Positions 24,941 to 34,975 of a stretch of 64,000 nucleotides of DNA are shown in pieces; the first letter of the stretch is position 1, and every line of letters begins with the position of its first letter. A program made the translations under genes and the position numbers. The stretch is from the NCBI GenBank assembly GCA_022843845.1, contig JALHMW010000016.1, positions 1-64,000 of the forward strand. Reading direction: 5' to 3'. This DNA comes from Archangium sp. Lineage in GTDB: Bacteria > Myxococcota > Myxococcia > Myxococcales > Myxococcaceae. Under the pieces are notes generated by a model. That model searched no databases, was not told where the DNA came from, and was given only the letters and a program-made list of their open reading frames with translations.

Positions 24941-27403
24941 ATGAACACCCGTCTCCTCATCGTCGTCGTCTGCGCGCTCACGCCCCTGGTGGTGCTGGCG
25001 CAGACGCCTCCTGCTCCGCCTGCGCCTCCCGCTCCGAAGGCCGCTGCGGCGGCGCCCGGTGTCGGCGGCGCGACCATCGCCCCGAAGAAGCCGAGCTGCG
25101 ACGAGACCCGTCGCAAGGGCCGCTACAACATCTATTTCGACAAGGTCGAGATCGAGAAGCTGGTGCAGACCGTCTCGGACGTGACGTGCCGCACGTTCAT
25201 CCTGCCCGAGAACATTCGCGGCAAGATCAGCATCATCGGCCCCGAGAACGGCAAGGTCGAGGTCGACGCCGACCAGTTCTACGCGGCCTTCCTCGCCGCG
25301 CTCGATGCGAACAGCCTGTCGGTCTACTCGAACGGCAAGTTCATGAAGATCGTCGACAAGCAGCGGGCCAAGCAGTTCCCCATTCAGACGATCATCGACC
25401 CGACAGAGCAGTACACGACCAACGAGCAGATGATCACCCGCATGTTCAAGGTGAAGCACGTCGAGATCGAGCAGCTGCGCGGCGTGTTGCAGCAGCTGGT
25501 CACGCCGTCGGGTGACACCATTCCGTTCCAGCCCGACACCATCATCATCAACGACCTCGCCTCGAACATGCACCGGCTCGAGCGGCTCGTGGAGCAGCTC
25601 GACTCGCGCTCGGCGTCGGACGAGATGCGGGTGATTCAGGTGCAGTTCGCCACCGCGCAGGAGATCGCCGACAAGATCACCAAGCTCTTCGAGGCGAAGG
25701 TGAACCGGCCCGGCCAACGGCCCGGTGGCTTCGTGCCGCCGCCTCCTCCGGGAGCGACCGCGGGCACGCCCGGCGCGCCGGCCGAGGCCGGTGGCCCCGC
25801 GACGCTCACCCAGCTCATCCCCGACGAGCGCACCAACAAGCTGATCGTCATCGCCAGCCCCGCCGCGATGGAGCGAATTCAGGCGCTCATTCGCGAGATC
25901 GACATTCCCATCTCGGGCGAGGGCCGCATCAACGTCTACTACCTCGAGAACGCGAACGCCGAAGACGTGGCGTCGACGCTGCAGACTCTGGCGCAGGGCA
26001 CCGCGAACCGTCCCAAGACGCCGGCGCCGCCGCCCCCGCCTGGTGGGCGCTCGTCGACCGCCGCCGAGCTGTTCTCGGGCGAGGTGAAGGTGTCGGCCGA
26101 CAAGTCGACCAACGCGCTCGTCATCATCGCCAGCCAGAACGACTACCGCTCGCTGGTGCGGGTCATCGAGAAGCTCGACATTCAGCGCCGCCAGGTCTTC
26201 GTCGAGGCGGTGATCATGGAGGTCAACCTCGATCGCAACTCCGAGCTCGGCATCAACTTCCACGGTGGCGTGCCGCTGCCCTCGGCCGACGTCACGCCGG
26301 CCTTCTTCGGCACCAAGTACACCCGCCAGGGTCTGCCCCCGAGCTTGAACCTCGCGAACCTCATCTCGTTGTCGGGCTTCCTGGGCGGCATCTCGAGCAC
26401 CCAGAACATCAACATCGCCGGCCTCAACATTCCGAACTTCGGCCTCGTCATCAACGCGATGCAGACCTCGAGCGACGTGAACGTGTTGTCGACGCCCCAC
26501 ATCCTCACCACCGACAACGAAGAGGCCGAGATCACCGTCGGCCAGAACGTGCCGTTCCAGTCGGGCTTCGCGGCGGGCGGCTTCGGCGGTCTGGGTGGTC
26601 TCGGCGGTCTGGGCGGTCTGGGCGGTGCGGCAGGAGGCCTCGGTGGTCTCGGCGGTATGATGGGCGGTCTCGGCGGCATGATGGGCGGCGGCATGCCGTT
26701 CGGGCAGATCCAGCGGCAGAACGTCGACCTGAAGCTGTCGATCAAGCCGCAGATCAACGAGTCCGACTACGTGCGCCTCGTCATCAACGAGCAGATCGAA
26801 GAGATCGCTTCGTCAGACCCCGTGCTCGGCCCCACCACCTCGAAGCGCAGCGCGAAGACGACCGTGGTCGCGAAGGATCAGGAGACCGTCGTCATCGGCG
26901 GCATCATGCAGGACCGCCTGGTCGAGTCGGTGTCGAAGACGCCGATCCTCGGTGACATTCCGCTGCTGGGGAACCTCTTCCGTCAGCAGACGCGCCGCAA
27001 GGTGAAGACGAACCTGCTGCTCTTTCTCACGCCGTACATCATTCGTGACGCCGGTGACTTCCGCCGCATCTTCGAGCGCAAGCTGAAGGAGCGTCAGCAG
27101 TTCGTCGAGCAGTTCTACGGCGCGAGCACCTCGTACGACGTGGCCATCGACTTCAATCGCAAGCCCGGCCCCGTCGCGCGCATGAGCCAATTGCTGAACA
27201 AGGAGCTCAACCGCATCGAGAACGGCGGTCTCGGCAACCCGGGCGACAAGGTGATTCAGCCCTCGGGCGCCGCGCCCGCGAAGACCCCAGACGGCAGCAC
27301 GCCCGACACCACGCCCGTCGTCGCGCCGGCCTCAGGCACGCCCCCGGTACCGGTGAAGGAACCGAACCCGGAGCAGCTCAAGGTGCAGCCGGAGATCCAG
27401 TGA
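24941..27403 (+). CDS. gspD: GspD, type II secretion outer-membrane secretin
   Basis: 820 residues from the ATG at 24941, with signal peptide MNTRLLIVVVCALTPLVVLA; a TTG at 24935 is two codons upstream. A Pro/Ala-rich spacer leads to N0 (YNIYFDKVEIEKLVQTVSDV) and N1-N3 domains, with Pro/Gly-rich insertions between N2 and N3 (PGGFVPPPPPGATAG) and after N3. The secretin core includes RQVFVEAVIMEVNLDRNSEL, VLSTPHILTTDNEEAEITVG and ETVVIGGIMQDRLVESVSKT. An unusual run of about 40 residues rich in GGLGG and GGMMGG is inserted between VGQNVPFQSG and IQRQNVDLKLSIKPQIN, the part that forms the gate or cap region in known secretins. The protein forms the outer-membrane pore. Confidence 0.95.
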   Translation: MNTRLLIVVVCALTPLVVLAQTPPAPPAPPAPKAAAAAPGVGGATIAPKKPSCDETRRKGRYNIYFDKVEIEKLVQTVSDVTCRTFILPENIRGKISIIGPENGKVEVDADQFYAAFLAALDANSLSVYSNGKFMKIVDKQRAKQFPIQTIIDPTEQYTTNEQMITRMFKVKHVEIEQLRGVLQQLVTPSGDTIPFQPDTIIINDLASNMHRLERLVEQLDSRSASDEMRVIQVQFATAQEIADKITKLFEAKVNRPGQRPGGFVPPPPPGATAGTPGAPAEAGGPATLTQLIPDERTNKLIVIASPAAMERIQALIREIDIPISGEGRINVYYLENANAEDVASTLQTLAQGTANRPKTPAPPPPPGGRSSTAAELFSGEVKVSADKSTNALVIIASQNDYRSLVRVIEKLDIQRRQVFVEAVIMEVNLDRNSELGINFHGGVPLPSADVTPAFFGTKYTRQGLPPSLNLANLISLSGFLGGISSTQNINIAGLNIPNFGLVINAMQTSSDVNVLSTPHILTTDNEEAEITVGQNVPFQSGFAAGGFGGLGGLGGLGGLGGAAGGLGGLGGMMGGLGGMMGGGMPFGQIQRQNVDLKLSIKPQINESDYVRLVINEQIEEIASSDPVLGPTTSKRSAKTTVVAKDQETVVIGGIMQDRLVESVSKTPILGDIPLLGNLFRQQTRRKVKTNLLLFLTPYIIRDAGDFRRIFERKLKERQQFVEQFYGASTSYDVAIDFNRKPGPVARMSQLLNKELNRIENGGLGNPGDKVIQPSGAAPAKTPDGSTPDTTPVVAPASGTPPVPVKEPNPEQLKVQPEIQ

Positions 27404-27404
27404 C

Positions 27405-29192
<1,788 letters not shown>

Positions 29193-29198
29193 CGCGCC

Positions 29199-30461
29199 AT
29201 GCCTGTCTTCGAATACAGAGGCCTCGCGGCCAACGGGAAGTCCGTCACGGCGCTCAAGGAGGCAGACTCTCCGAAGGCGCTGCGGGCGGCGCTGCGCAAA
29301 GACGGCGTCTTCCTCACCGAGGTCGTCGGTCAGGCCGAGGCGGGGCTCAAGCCCGGCAAGAGCGCGAAGGCCGCGGCGTCTCAGGCGCTCTCGACCGACA
29401 TCAACCTGCGCCGGCTCGCGCGCGGGCGCATCAACACCGACGACATCGCGATCATGACGCGGCAGCTCGCCACGCTCCTCGGCGCCGGCGTCACGCTGGT
29501 CGAGGCCCTCTCGGCGATGGTCGATCAGGTCGAGAAGGAGCAGCTCAAGCGCATCCTCTCCGAGGTGAAGCAGAAGGTGAACGAGGGCAACTCGCTCGCC
29601 GTCGCGCTCAGCGCGCACAGCAAGGTGTTCGGCAACCTGTTCATCAACATGATTCGCGCGGGTGAGTCGTCGGGCGCGCTCGACTCGGTGTTGCTGCGAT
29701 TGGCCGAGTTCACCGAGGGCCAGGCGCGGCTGCGACAGAAGCTCGTCGGCACGATGATCTACCCGCTCATCATGATGGTCGTCGGCGGCGGCGTGCTGGT
29801 GATGCTGATGACCGTCGTGGTGCCGAAGGTGACGAAGATCTTCGACGACATGAAGGTCACCCTGCCGTGGACGACGCGGCTGCTCATCTTCACGTCGAAC
29901 TTCCTGCAGGACTATTGGTTCGTCGTGATCCCCCTGATGATCGCCACGGTGATCCTCTTCTTCCAGTGGACGCGCAGCGTGAAGGGCAAGCCGGTGTGGG
30001 ACAAGCTGGTGCTCAAGGTGCCGGTGTTCGGGCCGCTGGTGCGCATGTTGTCGGTCGCGCGCTTCACCCGCACCCTGGCGACGCTGCTGAAGTCGGGGGT
30101 GCCGCTGCTGACCGCGATGGAGATCGTGAAGAACGTCGTCACCAACACGGTGATGAGCGACGTCATCGACAAGGCCCGCGACTCGATTCGGGAGGGTGAG
30201 AGCATCGCCAACCCGCTCAAACGTTCGGGCGAGTTCCCGCCGCTCGTGTACCACATGGTGTCGATCGGCGAGCGCTCGGGCCAGCTCGAGGACATGCTCG
30301 TCAACGTCGCCGACAGCTACGAGTCGCAGGTGAACGTTCGCATCGGCGCGCTCACCTCACTGCTCGAGCCGCTGATGATCGTGAGCATGGGTGCAGTGAT
30401 TGCATTCGTCGCGTTCTCGATTCTCATGCCGATTCTGCAAATGAATTCGATGGTGCGGTGA
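29199..30461 (+). CDS. gspF: GspF, type II secretion inner-membrane platform protein
   Basis: 420 residues, usual length. Two GspF/PilC cytoplasmic domains (DIAIMTRQLATLLGAGVTLV at about 83 and VARFTRTLATLLKSGVPLLT at about 285) are separated and followed by three membrane helices (LIMMVVGGGVLVMLMTVVVP, VVIPLMIATVILFFQW, IVSMGAVIAFVAFSILMPIL). GspF forms the core of the inner-membrane platform with GspE, GspL and GspM. A GAGGTG ribosome site overlapping its stop serves the small gene that follows. Confidence 0.96.
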   Translation: MPVFEYRGLAANGKSVTALKEADSPKALRAALRKDGVFLTEVVGQAEAGLKPGKSAKAAASQALSTDINLRRLARGRINTDDIAIMTRQLATLLGAGVTLVEALSAMVDQVEKEQLKRILSEVKQKVNEGNSLAVALSAHSKVFGNLFINMIRAGESSGALDSVLLRLAEFTEGQARLRQKLVGTMIYPLIMMVVGGGVLVMLMTVVVPKVTKIFDDMKVTLPWTTRLLIFTSNFLQDYWFVVIPLMIATVILFFQWTRSVKGKPVWDKLVLKVPVFGPLVRMLSVARFTRTLATLLKSGVPLLTAMEIVKNVVTNTVMSDVIDKARDSIREGESIANPLKRSGEFPPLVYHMVSIGERSGQLEDMLVNVADSYESQVNVRIGALTSLLEPLMIVSMGAVIAFVAFSILMPILQMNSMVR

Positions 30462-30474
30462 GGTGTTCAAACCC

Positions 30475-30606
30475 ATGAACGTGAACTCGCCCCTCCAGAC
30501 TGACGTGCGGCCGGCCTCGGAGCGATGGCTCTGCCGTGTGATGACCGCAGGTCTGATCGCCCTCGCTGTCGGCCTCGTGGCCGTCGGCATTTCTCTGTAC
30601 GTGTGA
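30475..30606 (+). CDS. 43-residue single-pass membrane microprotein between gspF and gspG
   Basis: A small reading frame, ATG at 30475 to TGA at 30606, lies between gspF and gspG. The ribosome site GAGGTG sits 9 bases before the ATG. The protein has a short polar N-terminus (MNVNSPLQTDVRPASERWLC) and one predicted membrane helix (VMTAGLIALAVGLVAVGISL) ending at YV. The gspG ribosome site AAAGGAAAG starts exactly at its stop codon. No known family was recognised. The placement inside a tightly packed secretion operon, good ribosome site and coherent membrane helix argue that it is a real gene, perhaps a platform or pilus-assembly accessory. Confidence 0.6.
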   Translation: MNVNSPLQTDVRPASERWLCRVMTAGLIALAVGLVAVGISLYV

Positions 30607-30620
30607 AAGGAAAGACCAGC

Positions 30621-31046
30621 ATGCTCCGCACTGCCCTGACCCGCCGCCGCAAGCACACGCGCCGCGGCATGACGCTCATCGAGATCATCGTCGTCATCAC
30701 CATTCTCTCGCTGCTGATGGCCGCCGTCGGCGTCGCCGTCATTCCGCAGCTCGAGCAGGCCAAGGTCGACCGCGCGAAGATGGACATCGGCAACATCCAG
30801 AACGCGCTGAAGACGTACTACGCGAAGAAGGGCAACTACCCCGACACTGGCGTGGGGCTGAAGGCGCTCGTCGACGCGCAGATCCTCGAGCGCCCGCCGC
30901 TCGACCCCTGGGACACCGAGTACGTCTACATGAAGGAAGGCTCGACGCCGGTCATCATCTCGTACGGCAGGGACAAGGCGCCCGGCGGCACCGAGACCGA
31001 CGCCGACATCTCGTCGAAGGAGCTCGGGCAGAAGAAAGCCCAGTGA
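30621..31046 (+). CDS. gspG: GspG, major pseudopilin
   Basis: 141 residues from the ATG at 30621 (ribosome site AAAGGAAAG, 6-base spacing). The prepilin peptidase site is classic: basic leader ending RRG, then MTLIEIIVVITILSLLMAAV with Glu at +5. The GspG-specific segments ALKTYYAKKGNYPDTGVGLK and PPLDPWDTEYVYMKEG and a calcium-site-like Asp-rich tail (ETDADISS) are present. It forms the pseudopilus shaft that pushes substrates through GspD. The 14-base leader region is shared with the stop of the upstream microprotein gene. Confidence 0.96.
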   Translation: MLRTALTRRRKHTRRGMTLIEIIVVITILSLLMAAVGVAVIPQLEQAKVDRAKMDIGNIQNALKTYYAKKGNYPDTGVGLKALVDAQILERPPLDPWDTEYVYMKEGSTPVIISYGRDKAPGGTETDADISSKELGQKKAQ

Positions 31047-31052
31047 GCTGAC

Positions 31053-31178
31053 ATGACGACGCCAACCCCACACAAGCGAGAGACGACGACCGGGCTCGGG
31101 CCCGTCGCGATCGCCGTGGGCGTCGGAGCGTCGGCCCTGGTGTGGCTGGCCCTCGACGCGCTGAGGAGGTTTCTCTGA
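31053..31178 (+). CDS. 41-residue single-pass membrane microprotein between gspG and gspH
   Basis: ATG at 31053, six bases after the gspG stop; its TGA at 31176-31178 overlaps the gspH start (TGATG). A basic/Thr-rich N-terminus (MTTPTPHKRETTTGLGP) is followed by one likely membrane helix (VAIAVGVGASALVWLALDAL) and the basic tail RRFL. The strong GAGGAGG ribosome site of gspH lies inside its last codons. Its own ribosome site is weak, so translation may be coupled to gspG. Same size and topology as the microprotein before gspG, but no obvious sequence similarity. Function unknown. Confidence 0.5.
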   Translation: MTTPTPHKRETTTGLGPVAIAVGVGASALVWLALDALRRFL

Positions 31179-31876
31179 TGCGCGCGGCCCAGCGGCGCGG
31201 CGTGACGTTGATCGAGCTCGTCGTCGCGCTCGGCATCGTCGTCGTGCTGTTCGCCGCCGTCATCTACGGCATCGGCGCCCTCACCGGCGCGCGGGCGAAG
31301 GAGTCGAGCGCCGAGCTCGCAGGCACCATTCGCGCCCTCTACGACTCAGCTGCGCTGTCTGGGAAGACGTGCCGGCTGGTGTTCGAGCTGCCCGCGAAGG
31401 ACAGCGATGACGCGACGGTGAAGTACCACGCCGAGTGCGCGAAAGGCGGCATCACCGCCAGCGCCAATCGCGAAGACGAACAGCGCGCCGCGGGCAAGAA
31501 AGACAAGAAGAAGCGCGACGACTCGAGCGACACCCGGTTCCGCTCGTTCTCGTCGGACAGTCAGGGCCCGAACCTGCAGGAGCTGATGGCGCGCGAGAAG
31601 AACCGCGTCGAGGAGTCGGCGAAGTTCGCGGCGTTCGCCTCGGAAGACGTCGTCGAACGCTCGTTGCCCAGCGGCGTGCAGGTCGAGGTGTGGACCTCGA
31701 AGCTCAAGACGCCCGTGAAGTCTGGCATCGCGTATCTGTATTTCTTCCCGCAGGGCTTCACCGAGCGCGCGCAGATCTACGTCCGGCAAGGCAAGAACGT
31801 GTGGACGCTCGCCGTCTCTCCCCTCACGGGCAAGACCGTCATTCACGCCGACGCGCTGGAGCTGCCCCGCACATGA
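31178..31876 (+). CDS. gspH: GspH, minor pseudopilin
   Basis: 232 residues, longer than the usual ~170. The prepilin signature is QRRG then VTLIELVVALGIVVVLFAAV with Glu5. A Lys/Asp-rich charged insertion (about 100-120, GKKDKKKRDDSSD) splits the globular domain; the C-terminal strands (GIAYLYFFPQGFTERAQIYV) fit GspH/FimT. The start ATG at 31178 overlaps the stop of the preceding microprotein and has the GAGGAGG ribosome site. The stop overlaps gspI by ATGA. It is a component of the pseudopilus near its tip. Confidence 0.88.
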   Translation: MRAAQRRGVTLIELVVALGIVVVLFAAVIYGIGALTGARAKESSAELAGTIRALYDSAALSGKTCRLVFELPAKDSDDATVKYHAECAKGGITASANREDEQRAAGKKDKKKRDDSSDTRFRSFSSDSQGPNLQELMAREKNRVEESAKFAAFASEDVVERSLPSGVQVEVWTSKLKTPVKSGIAYLYFFPQGFTERAQIYVRQGKNVWTLAVSPLTGKTVIHADALELPRT

Positions 31877-32817
31877 ACCGGCGCGCCTTCACGCTGCTCG
31901 AGACGGTCGTCGCCATGTCGATTCTGGCGGTGTCGCTGATGGCGATCCTCGACATCAACTCGACCGCCATCGCCGCGCACATCTACTCGCGCAAGCTGAC
32001 CGTCGCGACGCTGCTGGCCCGCTCGAAGATGACGGACATCGAGCAGAAGCTCTACGACGAGCCGCTGCCCGCCGATGACGACGAAGACGCAGGTGACTTC
32101 AGCCAGGAAGGCTGGCCCTCGTACAAGTGGCGCGCGAAGATCATCGCGCCGCGCACCAACGGCCTCACGCCCGAGCAGATGTTCGGCGCGCTCTTCAACC
32201 TGCCGCTCGGCGGCGGCGACGGAAAAGACGGCGCGGCGAGCCCGCTGGCGGCGCTCTTCGGTTCCGGTGGAGCGCCCGGTGGCGCCGCAGGACTCGCTGG
32301 CGCCGCGGCGGCGCTTGGTGGTGGTGGCGCTCCCGGCGGCGGTGGTGGCCTCGGCGGCCTGATGGGCGCACTCGGCGGCGCCAACCCGCTCACGGCGCAG
32401 TTTCAGCAGATGGTCGACACGCTCCAGAAGTCGGTGCGTGAGGTGCACCTCACGGTGACGTGGAAGGAAGGCAAGCTCACCGAGAGCATCGACCTCGTCA
32501 CGCACATCGTCTCGCTCGGGCCCGGCTCGGATCGAAACGGTGGCGCCGCGGCGGTGGCTGGCGCTCCTGCAGGCGCGGCGGCCGAGGCCTTCGTCGACGC
32601 GATGACAGGTCAGCCGGTGGCCAACGCGCAGCCCGGCCCCAACGGCCAGATGATCAACCCGGCGACGAACCAGCCCGTCATCACGGCGGCGCAGTTCGCG
32701 CAGCAGAGCGGCGGTGCGGCGGGCCTCCAGAATGCCCTGCCCGGCCTTCGCCCCATCGCGCCCGGCATCGTTCCGCAGGGCATCGGCAACGTCATCAGGG
32801 CTGGCGGCTTTCGATGA
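31873..32817 (+). CDS. gspI: GspI, minor pseudopilin with large Gly-rich insertions
   Basis: 314 residues, more than twice the usual GspI length (~125). The prepilin motif is RRA then FTLLETVVAMSILAVSLMAI with Glu5. The GspI core is interrupted at about 115-175 by a Gly/Ala-rich insertion (GGAPGGAAGLAGAAAALGGG, GGGGGLGGLMGALGG) and resumes with VREVHLTVTWKEGKLTESID. A ~90-residue C-terminal extension rich in Ala, Asn, Gln and Pro follows (GQPVANAQPGPNGQMINPAT). ATGA overlaps link it to gspH and gspJ. In known systems GspI starts the tip complex with GspJ and GspK; the additions may project from the tip. Confidence 0.88.
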   Translation: MNRRAFTLLETVVAMSILAVSLMAILDINSTAIAAHIYSRKLTVATLLARSKMTDIEQKLYDEPLPADDDEDAGDFSQEGWPSYKWRAKIIAPRTNGLTPEQMFGALFNLPLGGGDGKDGAASPLAALFGSGGAPGGAAGLAGAAAALGGGGAPGGGGGLGGLMGALGGANPLTAQFQQMVDTLQKSVREVHLTVTWKEGKLTESIDLVTHIVSLGPGSDRNGGAAAVAGAPAGAAAEAFVDAMTGQPVANAQPGPNGQMINPATNQPVITAAQFAQQSGGAAGLQNALPGLRPIAPGIVPQGIGNVIRAGGFR

Positions 32818-33491
32818 GGCAGACGCGCGCCCGCGGCTTCACGCTGATCGAGGTCATCACAGCCATCGGCATCACCGCGTTCATCGGCGTCGTCATCGGC
32901 GTCACCTTCAGCACCACCATCGCCAACAAAGACGTCATCGAGGGTCAGGCCGAGCGCTACCGCATGCTGCGCGCGGCGATGAGCCGCATGTCGCGAGAGA
33001 TCGGCGCGGCGTACGTGAGCGATCGTTTCGACTCGAGGCGCTACCGCGACGCCTTCGATCGCCCGACCAACTTCGTGGGCACGCGCGAGAAGCTGATGTT
33101 CACCTCGCTCGCGCACCAGCGCCTGTACGCCGACGCCAAAGAGAGCGACCAGATGGTCGTCGAGTACCAGGTCAAGCGCTCGCCCGACCCGAAGGCGAAA
33201 GACAGGCAAGACCTGCTGCGCCGCGAGAAGACGATTCTCGAAGAGCGCATGGAGCGCGGCGGCACCGAAGACATCCTCTTCGAGGGCATCAAGAAGCTCG
33301 AGTTCCAGTATTGGAACAGCGAGCGCAAGCAGTGGGAGGACGAGTGGGACACGCGGCGCAGCGAGCGGCGTACCATTCTGCCCACGCGCGTGAAGATGAC
33401 CATCATCGCGGTCGACGAGAACGGAAAAGACGTGAAGTACGTCAGCCAGACGCGCGTGATGCTCAACACCGAGTTCCCGAGGTTCCAGTGA
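32814..33491 (+). CDS. gspJ: GspJ, minor pseudopilin
   Basis: 225 residues. Prepilin site ARG then FTLIEVITAIGITAFIGVVI with Glu5. The following helix (AERYRMLRAAMSRMSREIGA) and FEGIKKLEFQYWNSERKQWE segment are typical of GspJ. A charged insertion (KDRQDLLRREKTILEERMER) lies mid-domain. Start overlaps the gspI stop (ATGA) and its own stop overlaps the GTG start of gspK (GTGA). It belongs to the GspI-J-K tip complex. Confidence 0.93.
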   Translation: MRQTRARGFTLIEVITAIGITAFIGVVIGVTFSTTIANKDVIEGQAERYRMLRAAMSRMSREIGAAYVSDRFDSRRYRDAFDRPTNFVGTREKLMFTSLAHQRLYADAKESDQMVVEYQVKRSPDPKAKDRQDLLRREKTILEERMERGGTEDILFEGIKKLEFQYWNSERKQWEDEWDTRRSERRTILPTRVKMTIIAVDENGKDVKYVSQTRVMLNTEFPRFQ

Positions 33492-34972
33492 GGGCCGGGC
33501 ACGCGTCACGTCAGCGTCGGCTGCGTCGGCCCGTGGCGGTCGCTGCTCCGAAGGCGCCCTCGCGTCGTCGTCGCGGAGAGCGCGGCGTGGCGCTGCTGCT
33601 CGTGCTCGTCGGCATCGCCGTGCTGGCCCTCGTCGCCAACGAGGTGCGTTACAACTCGATGGTCGAGCTGCGGCTGGCGACCAACCAGCGTGACGAGCTG
33701 CGCGCGACGTACCTGGCGCGCTCGGGCGTCGCGATGTCGCGGCTCATTCTTCGCTACCAGAAGCAGATGGATGCGATGCCCATTCCGAACTTCAGCGGCA
33801 TGCTGCAGGGGCTGATGGGCAGCAACCCGGCCCTCGCGGGGCTCCTCGGCGGCGGTGGCGGCGCGGGTGGGCTTGGTGCCCTCGCGGGCGCGCTCGGTGG
33901 TGGCGGGCTCCCCGGAGGCATGCCCGGCCTCCCCGGCATGCCCGGTCTTCCCGGCGCGCCCGGCGGCGCAGGCGGTATGAGCACGGCCAGCATTCAGCTG
34001 TGGCGCATGGCGAAGATCGACTGCCACATGCTCGAGGGCATGGTGCCCGAGGTGACCGAGAAGGGCGGCCTCGCGCCGATCGCGAAGAACAAGAAGTTCG
34101 AGTTCGACGACGAGAACCCCGAGCTCGGCAAAGAGATGCAGGCCAAGAAGTTCGGCTCGTTCACCGGCTGCTTCGACACCGTCATCAGCGATGAAGAAGA
34201 GCGCATCAACCTCAACAAGCTCGACGGCACGATGCTGGTCGCCGTCGTCGTCGCCAACCAGCTCGTCGCGACGCTGAACGACAAGCGGTACGAGTTCCTC
34301 TTCGAGAAGGAAGACGCGAACCGCCTCAAGATCCCCGCGAACGACATCATCCTCGGCATGAAGGACTGGATCGACGAGGACGAGAGCGGCTCGAGCCTGA
34401 ACCTCACCGGTCAGGGCGAGCCCTTCATGCGCGGGTTCTCGGACGAGAACGGCGGGTATTCGAACTACGAGACCCGGTACAAAGCCAAGAACGCACGCTT
34501 CGACAGTCTCGACGAGGTGTTCATGGTTCACGGCGTGAACGACCGTGTGATGGCTGCCTTCAAAGACAAGTTCACCGTCTACCCAGACATGAACGCGCGG
34601 CTGAACATCAACACCGACGATCCCGTGATGCTCGAGATCGCCATCCGCTCCATCGTCAACCCGATCCCCGTCGACCCGCGGCTCAACGATCCGATCTTCA
34701 TCGACACGGTCATCAAGCGCATTCGCGCGGCGCGGCTCTTCGCGATGTTCGGCATGAGCGTCGTCGACTTCGCGAACATCGTCGCGTCAGCGGGCCTCAC
34801 GGTGAACCCGACCATTCTGAACAACCCGCAGAACCAGCGCTTCATCGGTGACAAGAGCTCGACCTATCGCCTCTCGGTGACAGGCTCGGCGGGCGACGTC
34901 ACCCGCACCATCACGGCGATCGTTCGCCTCGACGACGGCCTCGGCCGGCTCGTCTACTGGAGAGAGGAGTAA
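33488..34972 (+). CDS. gspK: GspK, minor pseudopilin with collagen-like insertion
   Basis: 494 residues from the GTG at 33488, chosen because it continues the four-base overlap pattern of the operon. After a long basic leader (RRRRGERG) the mature helix VALLLVLVGIAVLALVANEV lacks Glu5, as is normal for GspK, which caps the pseudopilus. An insertion at about 115-160 carries Gly-X-Y collagen-like triplets (GMPGLPGMPGLPGAPGGAGG) after a GGGG-rich run. The large helical GspK domain follows, with DEEERINLNKLDG and MKDWIDEDESGSS, and the C-terminal YRLSVTGSAGDVTRTITAIV. gspL starts 3 bases after its stop with an AGAGAGGAG ribosome site. Confidence 0.93.
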   Translation: MRAGHASRQRRLRRPVAVAAPKAPSRRRRGERGVALLLVLVGIAVLALVANEVRYNSMVELRLATNQRDELRATYLARSGVAMSRLILRYQKQMDAMPIPNFSGMLQGLMGSNPALAGLLGGGGGAGGLGALAGALGGGGLPGGMPGLPGMPGLPGAPGGAGGMSTASIQLWRMAKIDCHMLEGMVPEVTEKGGLAPIAKNKKFEFDDENPELGKEMQAKKFGSFTGCFDTVISDEEERINLNKLDGTMLVAVVVANQLVATLNDKRYEFLFEKEDANRLKIPANDIILGMKDWIDEDESGSSLNLTGQGEPFMRGFSDENGGYSNYETRYKAKNARFDSLDEVFMVHGVNDRVMAAFKDKFTVYPDMNARLNINTDDPVMLEIAIRSIVNPIPVDPRLNDPIFIDTVIKRIRAARLFAMFGMSVVDFANIVASAGLTVNPTILNNPQNQRFIGDKSSTYRLSVTGSAGDVTRTITAIVRLDDGLGRLVYWREE

Positions 34973-34975
34973 CCC

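Noticed and set aside
23957..26500. 847-codon minus-strand frame across gspC and gspD
   Set aside because: Same antisense artefact of third-position GC; no domain or ribosome site.
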